This document shows, piece by piece, positions 26,589-36,785 of a stretch of 64,000 nt of DNA. This DNA is from Candidatus Methanomethylophilaceae archaeon (GTDB taxonomy: Archaea; Thermoplasmatota; Thermoplasmata; Methanomassiliicoccales; Methanomethylophilaceae), in assembly GCA_944320495.1 (NCBI GenBank), contig CALUHR010000005.1:186001-250000 (forward strand). The letters are read 5' to 3'. The notes beneath the pieces are model-generated. The model saw only the letters and a list, made by a program, of their open reading frames with translations, made no database searches and was not told where the DNA came from. Every line of letters starts with the position of its first letter. The stretch's first letter is position 1. A program made the translations under genes and the position numbers.

Positions 26589-29500
26589 TCAGCTCCTCAT
26601 GAGCCTCATGGCCACGATGATGGCCATGACGATGATGAGGACGACGAGGACGATCAGCAGGTAGTCGGTGATGCCCATTCCGCTGTCGCCGGAGTCGCTG
26701 CCGGTGTCGGGGGAGTCGGGCACGTAGCCGGACTTCTCGAAGCCGGTGAGCTGGAGCTCGTAGATGACGGTGGATCCGGTGGTGGGCTCGCCCTCGGTGG
26801 TGAAGGTGAGGCCGGACTGCTGGGTGCCGTTGACGGTCAGGACACCGTTGCCGGAGTATCCGTTGGCCAGCTGGTACTGGACGGTGTGGCTACCAGCGGC
26901 GATGGTGAGGGTGTATCCGTAGTAGTATCCCTCGACACCCATGTTGGGGTGGGCGGGGTCCTTGTACTCGGCGATCATTCCGAACTGCATGAGGTTACCG
27001 TCGATGCTGATGCTGCTGATGGCGTTCTGGTCAGCCCTGAGGTTGATGACGTAGATGTCGTAGGTGACCTCGGCGGTGACGACGTTGAAGTTGTCGGTTC
27101 CGACCTTGGCGGTGGTGTTGCCGACGGCGACCTTGGTGGTTCCGTCCTCGGCGACCCAGGTTCCGTTGAAGTACGCGTTCTCGACGGGGACGGACTTGAT
27201 CTGCTCGGAGGTCAGGGCGACATCGACGGGTCCGCTGGCGTAGGCGGTGATCCAGGTCGCTCCCTCGACGACGTACTCGGTGGACTTCTTCTCGGCGTTG
27301 GTTCCGACTCCGAGGGTCTCGTCGGAGACGGTGGCTCCGGCGACAGCGTAGACGGTGGTGCATCCGACGAGTCCGTTGACGACACCGGTTCCGGTGGTCT
27401 CGAGCTTGTCGTTGAGTCCGACGTACATGATGTTACCGGTGACGTTCAGGGTTCCGGCGGTGGCGGTGGAGGTGGCGACTGCGACGTCGACGGTTCCGTT
27501 GACGAACAGGGTTCCGACGCTCATGCTCTGGTTGCTGCCCAGGGTGACGGTTCCGTCGACGATGAGCTTGCCGGAGACGGATCCGGAGGTTGCTCCGGCG
27601 GTGGCGGCGGGGACGGTCAGGGTTGCGCCCTCGGCGACGGTCATGTCGCCAGTGACCGCATTGTTCCCGATAATGACGGTTCCGGCGGTGGCGGCGAGGA
27701 TCGCATCGACCTTGTCGTCGTCATTCTCGTGGGTGACGTTGGCACCGGTCACGGTAAGTCCGTTCTCGGACTCGACGGTCAGGTCCATGACATTGGTGGC
27801 CTGGATGCTGGCGTCTCCGACGGTGACGGTTCCGGTGAAGAGTCCGTAGTTGGTGGTGCTCCCGTAGAGAACATCGAGGACGGCGTTGTTGGACAGGGCC
27901 AGGGAGGTCAGGGTGACCTTGGCTCCGTTGTCGACGATGATCTGCTCGCATCCGTTGTCGGTGGCGGCGAAGACGATGTCTCCCTCGGCGACGGTTCCCT
28001 TGAGGGTGATCTTGCTCTCGATGTTCGGGAGGACGTTCGCGGAGACGGCGACGGCCAGCGGGGTGACGTACCTGTACTCTCCGTCGGTGTAGTAGGCACC
28101 GCTGATGTAGGATCCGGTGAGGTCGGCGACGGCGTTGGCCTGCTTGTAGTCGACGGTCTCCATGACCTTCAGGGTTCCGGTGACCACGATGGCAGACGCG
28201 TAGTCCTTCTTGACCTGGTCGTTGACGGCCTTGTCTGCGAAGGCGGTCTGGGCGATGATTCCCTGGGAGGCCCTCTCGGACTGGAGGGTTCCGGCGACGG
28301 TCAGGGTGACGCCGTTCATGACCTTGATCTGTCCGTTCTCGGGGACGATGAGGGTGACTCCCTCCTTGACGGTGAAGTCGCTGTCGAGCTCGACGACGGC
28401 GTTCTCGAAGACCTCGATGACGTCGCCGGCGACGGCCTCGTTCATGGCGGTGTAGACGTTGGTGTACCTGGCCCAGCCGTTCTTGACGAGCTTGCCCTCG
28501 GCGTCGACCTGCTTGGAGACGACGTCGGCCTGGATGGTCTCCTCGCCCATCCTGAGGTCGGTCCTGTCGGTGAAGTACAGGGTTCCCTCGACGACGGTGG
28601 TTCCGGTTCCGTTGTAGTCGGCTCCGGCGGCGATGGTCAGGACGACGGTCCTGTCCTTCTCGGTTCCGATCTTCAGGGTAGCATCGCTGAAGGTGAAGTC
28701 GATGGCCGGCACGGTCGCGGAGACGGTGACGGTGTTCTCTCCGTAGAGGACGATCTCGTCGATGGTGCTGTCAGCGTTGGCGGCGGCGATGGCTGCGTCG
28801 ACGGTGACGTAGTTGCTGTAATCGTCGGTGTCGACGGTGGTAAGGTAGTGGGCGGCGTTGACGGTTCCCTTAATCTCGAACTCGGGCATGTAGACATGTC
28901 CGGCCCCAGCCATGGTGAGGGTTCCATCACTGTTGTAGATGTTGGCGGATTTGTTCACGGGGACGTATCCGCTGACGGTCAGGGTCGCCTTGTTGTCAAG
29001 GGCGACCTTCTCACCAAGGGACAGGGCAGCGGTGTTCTCGCCGGCGTCGGAGACGGTGAACTTTCCGCTAACGAGCTTGAGGTAGGCGGAGTAGTTCCTG
29101 GTGTCGGCGGTGGAGGAGTTCGCAAGGGCGGACAGCTCTCCGCTGACGTTTCCGGCGATGTCCATAACGTTGGTCAGCTTGTCCTTGGTGCTGTTGTAGG
29201 TGACGTCCTCGACGACGGTGAGTCCGGAAATGACGGAGTTGTTGTCGGAGGAGTTGGTCACGTAGAACTGAAGGCTGGTAGCGATGGTTCCCGCAGTGAC
29301 TCCGATCTTCTTGTCCTTGGCATACTCAAGTCCCGCGTCGGAGACGGTCACTCCGCCACCGGTGGTGACGGCCATGTTCCTGACCTCGACGGAGGCTCCG
29401 TCGGCGGCCATGTAGACGGTGACCATGTCGTCTGCGTAGATGATGTTGCCCGCGTCGTTGGTGGGCTCGGAGTCGATGACGACAGCTCCGCTGTTGTAGA

Positions 29501-31430
29501 TGGAAACGGCCTCCATGAACTGGCCCTCGAGGGTCAGGGAGACGTCCTGGGCGACGACGACCTTGGTTCCGTCGTTCTGGTAGATCGCGGAGGTGTCGGA
29601 CAGGGTGGTGTCGCTGTTGATGTTGAGGGAGGCGTTGGCGTTCTTGGTCTCGGGGTTGGGACCCATGTTGCTGATTGCGTTGAATCCGTATCCGACCTTG
29701 ACGGTACCGTCGATGTCGGCGGTGCCCTCGACGTTGATCTGTCCGGCAGCGACGGCCAGGGTGGCACCCTGCTCGACGGTCAGGGTTCCCTCGATGTTGG
29801 CGGTTCCGGGTCCGATGCGGGTGTTGTCACCGGTGCACTGGGAGGCTCCGATGACGAGGACTCCTCCATCCTCGATGACGAGGTTACCGAGGACGTTCAG
29901 GGTTCCGGGGATGACGATGACGTTTCCGGAGATGATGTTCCAGGTCTGTCCCTCGGGGACGGTGATGTTCTGGTTGGAGGTGTACCACTGGGTTCCGGTG
30001 CTGTCTCCGTAGACGGACAGGTCGGAGGTGTTGTTGTTGGTGTACTTCTCGACCAGGACGGGGGCGCTCATGGTTCCGTCGTTGGTGACGGATCCGGATC
30101 CCTCGACGGGTTTGGAACCGTCGACGGTTCCGGAGTTGGTGAACCTTCCCTCGACGGTCAGGCCAGCGGTGTTGAGGTCGACGGTTCCCCTGTTCCTCAG
30201 GCTGCTGTTCTCGGTGACGGTGATTCCGGTTCCGGCAGAGGCGAGAGTGACGTTCTCGTCGACGGCGTTGGTTCCGGTGAGGGTGGTTCCGCTCAGGGTG
30301 TACTTGGCAGGAAGGATGTCACCGGTTCCGGTGGAGGCCTTGAAGGTGGCTCCGTCGATGGTACCGCCGATGATCTTGGGCATGACAAGGTTCTTGTCCT
30401 TCTCGGCGTCGAGATCGCCCTTCCAGTTGCTTCCGGCGACCTTCATGGTGTCGGCGAAGATCTTGGAGTCGTCGTCCATGGTGATCTCGGATCCGCCATA
30501 GAGCATGACACCGGCCCTGCTGGTGTTGTTGTTCTGGTTGGCGTCGTTGATGTCGAAGGTGGTGTTGTCAACGTCGACGGCTCCCTTGAAGGCGAGTCCC
30601 TGGACGTTGGCACCGTTGACGGTGTAGGTCAGGTTGACCAGTTTGGAACCGCCGGCGGCGACGAGTCCGACCTCGACATCGGTCATGTTGATGGCGTTCT
30701 GCTCACCGGCGGTGGTGATGACAGCGTCCTGGAAGGCGGCGGTTCCTATGCAGTTGAGGGTGGAGCCCGTCATCTTGAGGTTGGTCTTGTCTCCGTCGGT
30801 GGCTCCGATCCAGGTGCTTCCGGACACGGTCGCGGAGCCGGTCTGCTTGATGGTGACGACGGAGTTCTTCATCTCGAAGGTCGCGTTGACACCGGTCTTC
30901 GTAGCGTCGCTGACATTGGGCTCGGCGTACTGGCTGTTGAAGATGGAGTTGGTGCAGTTGCCCTTGGAGGCGTTGTCGAGGGTGAGGTTCACGTTCTCGA
31001 CGATGATGGACTTGTTGTCGACCGCGAAATAGAAGACGGAGGAGTAGTTGTTGGAACCACTCGTCACGGTGGTCTTGGTGGTTTTGATGTAGAGGTCGTA
31101 GACCTCGGTGGCCTCATCATCGGATTTGATGGTGAGGTTTCCGTTCAGGATGAATGCAACATCCGCAGCGTCGGTGGAGTCACCGACGTCGTCGGTCAGG
31201 ATGATGGTTGCACCCGAGGCAGGCACCTCGATGATGCCGTTGGTGGCCAGTGCCTCAAGCTCCTCAACGGAGCCGACACTGTTCTCCACTTCGAGCTCTT
31301 TACCCTCGACGGGGTCGTAAGCATCGGCGGAGGGGGCCGCGACAACTGCCACAGCGCACACGACCATCAGCATGGCGATGACGGCGGCGAGCAGTTTGCC
31401 GTTGTTTTTGTTCATATTCGAAGATATCAT
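26589..31430 (-). CDS. Giant beta-helix adhesin-like protein (D)
   Basis: 1,613 aa. The frame runs open to 31877, but the start is placed at ATG 31430 in the shared box, with GGAG 15 nt upstream. Signal peptide KLLAAVIAMLMVVCAVAVVA, identical to that of gene B. The beta-repeat body parallels B, including NVLGNLVIEDGGVLVIGASQ and RADVVSKQVDAEG-type segments. The conserved C-terminal domain, stalk and membrane helix follow. One difference from the others is that the stalk ends in MGITDYLL rather than MTITDYLL. It diverges from gene E across a 481-nt region. Likely surface-exposed; the differences from B lie in the body rather than the ends. Confidence 0.88.
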   Translation of the reverse strand: MISSNMNKNNGKLLAAVIAMLMVVCAVAVVAAPSADAYDPVEGKELEVENSVGSVEELEALATNGIIEVPASGATIILTDDVGDSTDAADVAFILNGNLTIKSDDEATEVYDLYIKTTKTTVTSGSNNYSSVFYFAVDNKSIIVENVNLTLDNASKGNCTNSIFNSQYAEPNVSDATKTGVNATFEMKNSVVTIKQTGSATVSGSTWIGATDGDKTNLKMTGSTLNCIGTAAFQDAVITTAGEQNAINMTDVEVGLVAAGGSKLVNLTYTVNGANVQGLAFKGAVDVDNTTFDINDANQNNNTSRAGVMLYGGSEITMDDDSKIFADTMKVAGSNWKGDLDAEKDKNLVMPKIIGGTIDGATFKASTGTGDILPAKYTLSGTTLTGTNAVDENVTLASAGTGITVTENSSLRNRGTVDLNTAGLTVEGRFTNSGTVDGSKPVEGSGSVTNDGTMSAPVLVEKYTNNNTSDLSVYGDSTGTQWYTSNQNITVPEGQTWNIISGNVIVIPGTLNVLGNLVIEDGGVLVIGASQCTGDNTRIGPGTANIEGTLTVEQGATLAVAAGQINVEGTADIDGTVKVGYGFNAISNMGPNPETKNANASLNINSDTTLSDTSAIYQNDGTKVVVAQDVSLTLEGQFMEAVSIYNSGAVVIDSEPTNDAGNIIYADDMVTVYMAADGASVEVRNMAVTTGGGVTVSDAGLEYAKDKKIGVTAGTIATSLQFYVTNSSDNNSVISGLTVVEDVTYNSTKDKLTNVMDIAGNVSGELSALANSSTADTRNYSAYLKLVSGKFTVSDAGENTAALSLGEKVALDNKATLTVSGYVPVNKSANIYNSDGTLTMAGAGHVYMPEFEIKGTVNAAHYLTTVDTDDYSNYVTVDAAIAAANADSTIDEIVLYGENTVTVSATVPAIDFTFSDATLKIGTEKDRTVVLTIAAGADYNGTGTTVVEGTLYFTDRTDLRMGEETIQADVVSKQVDAEGKLVKNGWARYTNVYTAMNEAVAGDVIEVFENAVVELDSDFTVKEGVTLIVPENGQIKVMNGVTLTVAGTLQSERASQGIIAQTAFADKAVNDQVKKDYASAIVVTGTLKVMETVDYKQANAVADLTGSYISGAYYTDGEYRYVTPLAVAVSANVLPNIESKITLKGTVAEGDIVFAATDNGCEQIIVDNGAKVTLTSLALSNNAVLDVLYGSTTNYGLFTGTVTVGDASIQATNVMDLTVESENGLTVTGANVTHENDDDKVDAILAATAGTVIIGNNAVTGDMTVAEGATLTVPAATAGATSGSVSGKLIVDGTVTLGSNQSMSVGTLFVNGTVDVAVATSTATAGTLNVTGNIMYVGLNDKLETTGTGVVNGLVGCTTVYAVAGATVSDETLGVGTNAEKKSTEYVVEGATWITAYASGPVDVALTSEQIKSVPVENAYFNGTWVAEDGTTKVAVGNTTAKVGTDNFNVVTAEVTYDIYVINLRADQNAISSISIDGNLMQFGMIAEYKDPAHPNMGVEGYYYGYTLTIAAGSHTVQYQLANGYSGNGVLTVNGTQQSGLTFTTEGEPTTGSTVIYELQLTGFEKSGYVPDSPDTGSDSGDSGMGITDYLLIVLVVLIIVMAIIVAMRLMRS

Positions 31431-31911
31431 AGAGACATTTGCTCCTTTGTTGGGCATTCTGCACGGTTCCCCCTCACCGGCCACGCTTCCACGCGACCTC
31501 AGGGGGACCATGCAGACGAGCTGCGTCCCGGACGCCCGGGGGCGCCCGATACACGGCTTGTCTCCCGAGTGGGTTCTTCCACCCGGTAAAATACGAGACT
31601 CTTCGTTTCGGATATTAAAGCGTTCCCCCGAGGCTCGGAGTCGGTACACGAAAACGGGGTGTTTTTCACGGTCGCGAGAGGACGGGGATCGGGCGGACGG
31701 TGCGGACGCCGTCCGCGCGTCCCGATTCCCCTCCCCGGGGCCGGGAGGCCCCTCGGAGGGCCGATCCCCGGCGGCGGGGGCCGCCGATCCGCCGCGTTCC
31801 CCGATCTCCCGCATTAAGATTGGATAATAGATCGCCGTCCGTTTTATCTCCGGGGACCGCATCCGAATCCCCGTCATAGGGGTCGTCTCCCGAAAGGGAG
31901 CAGTTGTCTCT
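31431..31911. promoter_or_regulatory. Divergent promoter region of adhesins D and E
   Basis: No gene. TATA candidates: minus strand CTTTAATATC (31611-31620) for D; plus strand GTTTTATCTC (31841-31850) for E. Both imply leaders, about 45 nt for E and about 150 nt for D. GC palindromes occur (GCGGAC-GCC-GTCCGC, GGGGCC-GGGA-GGCCCC). A CTCCC-GAAA-GGGAG stem just before gene E contains its GGGAG ribosome-binding sequence and could hide it. Confidence 0.5.
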
Positions 31912-34900
31912 ATGGTTACTAACTATGCGAACAAAAACACCAGCAAACTGCTGGTTGCGGTCCTCGCGATGCTCATGATCGTCGCGGGAGCCGCAGTCGT
32001 CCTCGGTGACACCGTCTCGGCAGCTGATCCCGAGACGGATGACACATCCGTCGCGAATGTGTCCACCGCGGAGGAGCTGGCCACCGCCCTCTCCAGTGAG
32101 GACGTCACCACCATCAATCTGACCAAAGACATCGACCTTAGACAGATTGATGACAAGAATGGATATGTCATCGGCAAAGCCGTCACCATCAACGGAGACA
32201 ACCACACCATCTCTGGAAATCTCTACAACGATCCTTCCGCCAAGCTGATCGTCGTCCAGAACGTCAACACCAATAATGCCAAGGTCGTCTTCAACGACGT
32301 CAAGCTCGCCGGTGCCCTCAACGTCTACAAGTCCAATGTTGACCTGAACAATGTCGCCATTACCGTCAACGGTCTCTCCGGACTCATCGTCGGGGACACC
32401 GCCATCGTCAAAGCCGAGAACCTCTCCATCACCGGCAACTACGGTGTCTGGGGCGGATTCGTCAACGTCGACAAGGGCGGAGACTTCACCGTCGACACCA
32501 TCTCCGGAGTCGGTTCCATCTACTCCGAGACCCTCGGAACCTCTGCGATCACCGTCGAGGACGCCCCCGTCTACGTCCAGGGCACCGGAACCTGGGCCGG
32601 ATACTATGCCGACATCGACGACGCCCTCAAGGCCGTGAAGGGAACCTCTTCCACTGAGGCCACCGTCACCGTCAACGGATCCACCACCCTCGACGGAGAC
32701 TACACGGGAGTCAATAAATTCACCACCCTCAACATCACCGTCACCGAGAACGGTAACCTGAGGAACAACGGAAAAATCGCCTTCACCGACTTCACCGTCG
32801 ACGGAAGGTTCACCAACAACTCCGACGGAGTCGTCGACGGTGCCAACGCCATCGACGGAACCGGAAAGATCGTCAACGACGGTACCATGAACGCCGCCGT
32901 TCTCGTCGAGAACTACACCAATAACAACACCTCCGAAATCAAGCTGTCCGGAGACAGCACCGGAACCAACTGGTACCCCGCCAAGCAGACCATCACCGTC
33001 CCCGCCGGCGAGACCTGGACCATCATCAAGGACAACATCATCGTCATCCCCGGGACCCTGAACGTCCTCGGAAACCTCGTCGTCGAGGAGGGCGGAGTTC
33101 TCGTCATCGGAGCCGCCCAGTGCACCGGAGACAACACCAGGGTCGGAGCCGGAACCGCCAACGTCGAGGGAACCCTGACCGTCGAGGAGGGCGCAGTCCT
33201 CTCCGTCGCCATGGGACAGCTCAACATCGAGGGGACCGCCAACATCGACGGTACCGTCAAGGTCGGATACGGATTCGATACCATCGCCAACATGAGCGAT
33301 GACCCCACCGTCGAGAACGCCAACGCCAAGATTAACGTCAACAGCAACACCACCCTGTCCGAGACCTCTGAGATTAGCCAGGTCGACGGAACCAAGGTCG
33401 TCGTCGCCCAGGACGTCACCATGACCCTTGAGGGAGTCTTCGCCACCGCCGTCACCTTCGACAACAGCGGCGCCGTCATCATCGACTCCCAGCCCACCGA
33501 CGCCAGCAAGAACAACGCGCCCGTGGCCTGCGGTGTCGCCATCAACGTCAACATGATGGCCGACGGAGCCTCCGTCGAGATCCAGAACCTCGCCGTCAAC
33601 AAGGACGGAAAGGTCATCGTAGACGATGCCAACCTCGTCGTCAACAACAGGACCGGCGTCACCATCGGAGACTACAAGGCCGATGCATCCGACTCCAAGG
33701 TTTACAACAACAGGATGAAATTCGATTCCAACGGAACCGACGCTGTCATCTCCGGACTGACCATCGTCGAGAACTACGACGGGCTCAAGGCCGTCGCCGG
33801 CGACGCAACCAAGAAGGTCCCCCAGAACACCATGGACCTCTCCGGCAGCATCTCCGTCAGCGATCTCAACAGGGATCAGGATGCCGATGGAAAGGTCCGC
33901 ATCTATCTGAACAACGGAAACTTCACTATCACTGATGCCGGAGACGCCACCGCTCTCGCCATCGGTGCCGGAGCGACCCTCGCCGTCATGAACCAGGCCG
34001 AGCTGACCGTCTCCGGATACGTTCCCGTCAGCGCCGACAGCACCGCTCCTGGCGACATCACCAACGCCGGAGAGATCACCCTCGCCGGAAACGGACACAT
34101 CTACATCAAGGACTCCAACGACAAGATCACCACCGACAACGTCAACGCCTCGATGTACGAGACCCTCGTCAACGCCGACAGGTACAACAACTACGTCACC
34201 GTCGACGCCGCCATCGCCGCAGCCAACGCGGACAGCACCATCGACGAGATCACCCTCTACGGGGAGAACACCGTCACCGCCTCCGCCACCGTGCCCGCCA
34301 TCGACTTCAGCTTCGACAAGGCCGTGCTCTACATCGGAAGCGAGGACGACAGGACCGTCACCCTGACCATCGCCGCCGGAGCCAACTACAACGGAACCGT
34401 CGGATCCGCCGACGGAGTCGATGCCGGAAAGGCCACCGTCGTCTACGGTACCCTGTACTTCACCGACAAGACCGACCGCGCCATGTCCGAGGACACCATC
34501 GACGCCGACGTCAGGTCCTACCAGGTCGACGCCGAGGGCAAGGATGTCAAGAACGGCTGGGCCAGGTACACCAACGTCTACACCGCCATGGACGCCGCCG
34601 TCGCCGGCGACGTCATCGAGGTCTTCGACGGAGCCAAGGTCGAGCTCGACAGGGACTTCACCGTCAAGGAGGGAGTCACCCTCATCGTCCCCGAGAACGG
34701 ACAGATCAAGGTCATGAACGGCGTCACCCTGACCGTCGCCGGAACCCTCCAGTCCGAGAACCCCACCGCGGGAATCGTCGCCGAGAACGAGTTCGCCGAC
34801 ATTGCCGAGAACAACACCGCCACCGCGGACGGAAAGAAGACCTCCGCCATCGTGGTCACCGGCACCCTGAAGGTCATGGAGGACAGGGCATACAAGGCCG

Positions 34901-36483
34901 CCACTGTCACCGAAGCCAACAAGGGAACCCTCCAGAACTCCTGGATCGACGGAGCCTACTACACCGACGGAGAGTACAACTACGTCTCCCCGATTGCCGT
35001 CGCCGTCTCCGCGACCGTCCTGCCCACCATCGAGAACGACATCACCGTCTACGGAACCGTCGCCGAGGGTGACATCGCGTTCGCCCCCAACGACAACGAC
35101 TGCAACCAGATCATCATCGCCGACGGAGCCAAGGTCACCCTGAGCTCCCTGACCCTGAGCGACAGGGCCATCCTCGACGTCTCCTTCACCAGCGAGACCG
35201 TCTACGGACTCTTCACCGGAACCGTCACCGTCGGAGACGCCAGCATCCAGGCCGTCAACGTCAGGGACCTGACCGTCAACTCCGCCAGCGGACTGACCGT
35301 CACCGATGCCGATGTCAAATACGACGACAAGAAGGCCGAGACCAAGGTCGACGCCTCCCTCTCCGCCACCGCCGGAACCGTCATCGTCGCCAACGTCGAC
35401 GGAGACATGACCGTCGCCGAGGGCGCCACCCTGACCGTCGCGACCCCTGCCTCCGCCAACCAGACCACCGACGGAACCGTCACCGGCAAGCTTACCGTCA
35501 ACGGAACCGTCACCCTGGCCAGCGGACAGAACCTCCTCGTCAACGGAACCCTGTTCGTCAACGGAACCGTCGACGTCGCAGCCGCCACTGACACCGCCGT
35601 CGCCGGCAGCCTGAACGTCGACAACAACGCTGTTACTACCGACGGCTACAACGGAATCGTCTATGTCGGACTCAGCGATAAGTTCAAGACCACCGGAACC
35701 GGAGCCGTCAACGGACTCGTCGGATGCGCCACCATCTACGCCGTCGCCGGAGCCACCGTCTCCGACGCCACCATCGGTGTCGGAACCGCCAACGAGAAGG
35801 ACTCCACCGAGTACTACATCGAGGACACTCTCTGGATGACCGCCTACGGTGCCGGCAACATCGTCGCCGACAACATGGAGAACGCCCCCGTCGAGAACGC
35901 GTACTTCAACAACGTCTGGCAGAACGAGGCCGGCGATGCCACCTACGACAACGTCGAGTCCACAGTGAGCGCTACCAACCCCGCCATCGGATCCGTCGAT
36001 GCCGTCTACGCCGTCATCGAGTACGACATCTACGTCATCAACCTCAGGGCCGACCAGAACGCCATCTCCAGCATCAGCATCGATGGCAACATCATGCAGT
36101 TCGGAATGATCCAGGATACCACTGCTGGATCCACTGGCTACTACTACGGCTACACCGCCGTCGTCGCCGCCGGCAGCCACACCATCAGCTACCAGCTGGC
36201 CAACGGATACTCCGGCAACGGAGTCCTGACCGTCAACGGAACCCAGATGTCCGATCTGACCTTCACCACCGAGGGTAACCCCGCCGATGGAAAGCAGACC
36301 GTCACCTACAACCTCCAGCTCACCGGCTTCGAGAAGTCCGGCTACGTGCCCGACTCCCCCGACACCGGCGACTCCGGATCCTCCGACTCCGGAATGACGA
36401 TCACCGACTACCTGCTGATCGTCCTCGTCGTCCTCATCATCGTCATGGCCATCATCGTCGCCATGCGCCTGATGAGGAGCTGA
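31912..36483 (+). CDS. Giant beta-helix adhesin-like protein (E)
   Basis: 1,523 aa. ATG 31912 follows the same TTGTCTCT leader bases as the other giants, but the first codons differ (MVTNYANKNTSK). Signal peptide LLVAVLAMLMIVAGAAVVLG. The body belongs to the B/D subfamily: TNNNTSEIKLSGDSTGTNWY, NVLGNLVVEEGGVLVIGAAQ and NGWARYTNVYTAMDAAVAGD all have close counterparts in B and D. The C-terminal domain, stalk (VPDSPDTGDSGSSDSG) and membrane helix are conserved. It is unpaired: no convergent partner lies downstream, only a shortened version of the hairpin spacer. Surface adhesin by inference; ligand unknown. Confidence 0.88.
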   Translation: MVTNYANKNTSKLLVAVLAMLMIVAGAAVVLGDTVSAADPETDDTSVANVSTAEELATALSSEDVTTINLTKDIDLRQIDDKNGYVIGKAVTINGDNHTISGNLYNDPSAKLIVVQNVNTNNAKVVFNDVKLAGALNVYKSNVDLNNVAITVNGLSGLIVGDTAIVKAENLSITGNYGVWGGFVNVDKGGDFTVDTISGVGSIYSETLGTSAITVEDAPVYVQGTGTWAGYYADIDDALKAVKGTSSTEATVTVNGSTTLDGDYTGVNKFTTLNITVTENGNLRNNGKIAFTDFTVDGRFTNNSDGVVDGANAIDGTGKIVNDGTMNAAVLVENYTNNNTSEIKLSGDSTGTNWYPAKQTITVPAGETWTIIKDNIIVIPGTLNVLGNLVVEEGGVLVIGAAQCTGDNTRVGAGTANVEGTLTVEEGAVLSVAMGQLNIEGTANIDGTVKVGYGFDTIANMSDDPTVENANAKINVNSNTTLSETSEISQVDGTKVVVAQDVTMTLEGVFATAVTFDNSGAVIIDSQPTDASKNNAPVACGVAINVNMMADGASVEIQNLAVNKDGKVIVDDANLVVNNRTGVTIGDYKADASDSKVYNNRMKFDSNGTDAVISGLTIVENYDGLKAVAGDATKKVPQNTMDLSGSISVSDLNRDQDADGKVRIYLNNGNFTITDAGDATALAIGAGATLAVMNQAELTVSGYVPVSADSTAPGDITNAGEITLAGNGHIYIKDSNDKITTDNVNASMYETLVNADRYNNYVTVDAAIAAANADSTIDEITLYGENTVTASATVPAIDFSFDKAVLYIGSEDDRTVTLTIAAGANYNGTVGSADGVDAGKATVVYGTLYFTDKTDRAMSEDTIDADVRSYQVDAEGKDVKNGWARYTNVYTAMDAAVAGDVIEVFDGAKVELDRDFTVKEGVTLIVPENGQIKVMNGVTLTVAGTLQSENPTAGIVAENEFADIAENNTATADGKKTSAIVVTGTLKVMEDRAYKAATVTEANKGTLQNSWIDGAYYTDGEYNYVSPIAVAVSATVLPTIENDITVYGTVAEGDIAFAPNDNDCNQIIIADGAKVTLSSLTLSDRAILDVSFTSETVYGLFTGTVTVGDASIQAVNVRDLTVNSASGLTVTDADVKYDDKKAETKVDASLSATAGTVIVANVDGDMTVAEGATLTVATPASANQTTDGTVTGKLTVNGTVTLASGQNLLVNGTLFVNGTVDVAAATDTAVAGSLNVDNNAVTTDGYNGIVYVGLSDKFKTTGTGAVNGLVGCATIYAVAGATVSDATIGVGTANEKDSTEYYIEDTLWMTAYGAGNIVADNMENAPVENAYFNNVWQNEAGDATYDNVESTVSATNPAIGSVDAVYAVIEYDIYVINLRADQNAISSISIDGNIMQFGMIQDTTAGSTGYYYGYTAVVAAGSHTISYQLANGYSGNGVLTVNGTQMSDLTFTTEGNPADGKQTVTYNLQLTGFEKSGYVPDSPDTGDSGSSDSGMTITDYLLIVLVVLIIVMAIIVAMRLMRS

Positions 36484-36519
36484 TTGCGAACCATCCCACG
36501 AACCTGAACAGCAAACCCC

Positions 36520-36623
36520 GAGGGTCCGCGAGGACCCTCCCAAGGGATGGGAAACCCGGTAACCTGAACAGCAAACCCCGCGGTGAGAACCGCCCGCCCC
36601 GTCCGGACGCGAGAGGCGTCCGG
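36520..36623 (+). terminator. Three-hairpin terminator region after adhesin E
   Basis: GAGGGTCC-GCGA-GGACCCTC (36520-36539), GCGGT-GAGA-ACCGC (36580-36593) and CCGGACGC-GAGAG-GCGTCCGG (36603-36623). The first two follow the recurring AACCTGAACAGCAAACCCC motif of the convergent spacers. No gene is seen between 36484 and 36785. Confidence 0.65.
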
Positions 36624-36785
36624 CCGGGGCATCCTTCTGTTTGATTGTCATTGCCCGCCGCCGAAGGCGGCGGATCGGAGTGGTTGGCGGGGGACACCCG
36701 CACCCCGCCCGGCCATACGGCCGCGGGGTGCGGAGACAGGTCCGCTCCGCGGACCTTGATATTCCCCCGATCCGTTCCATCACCG

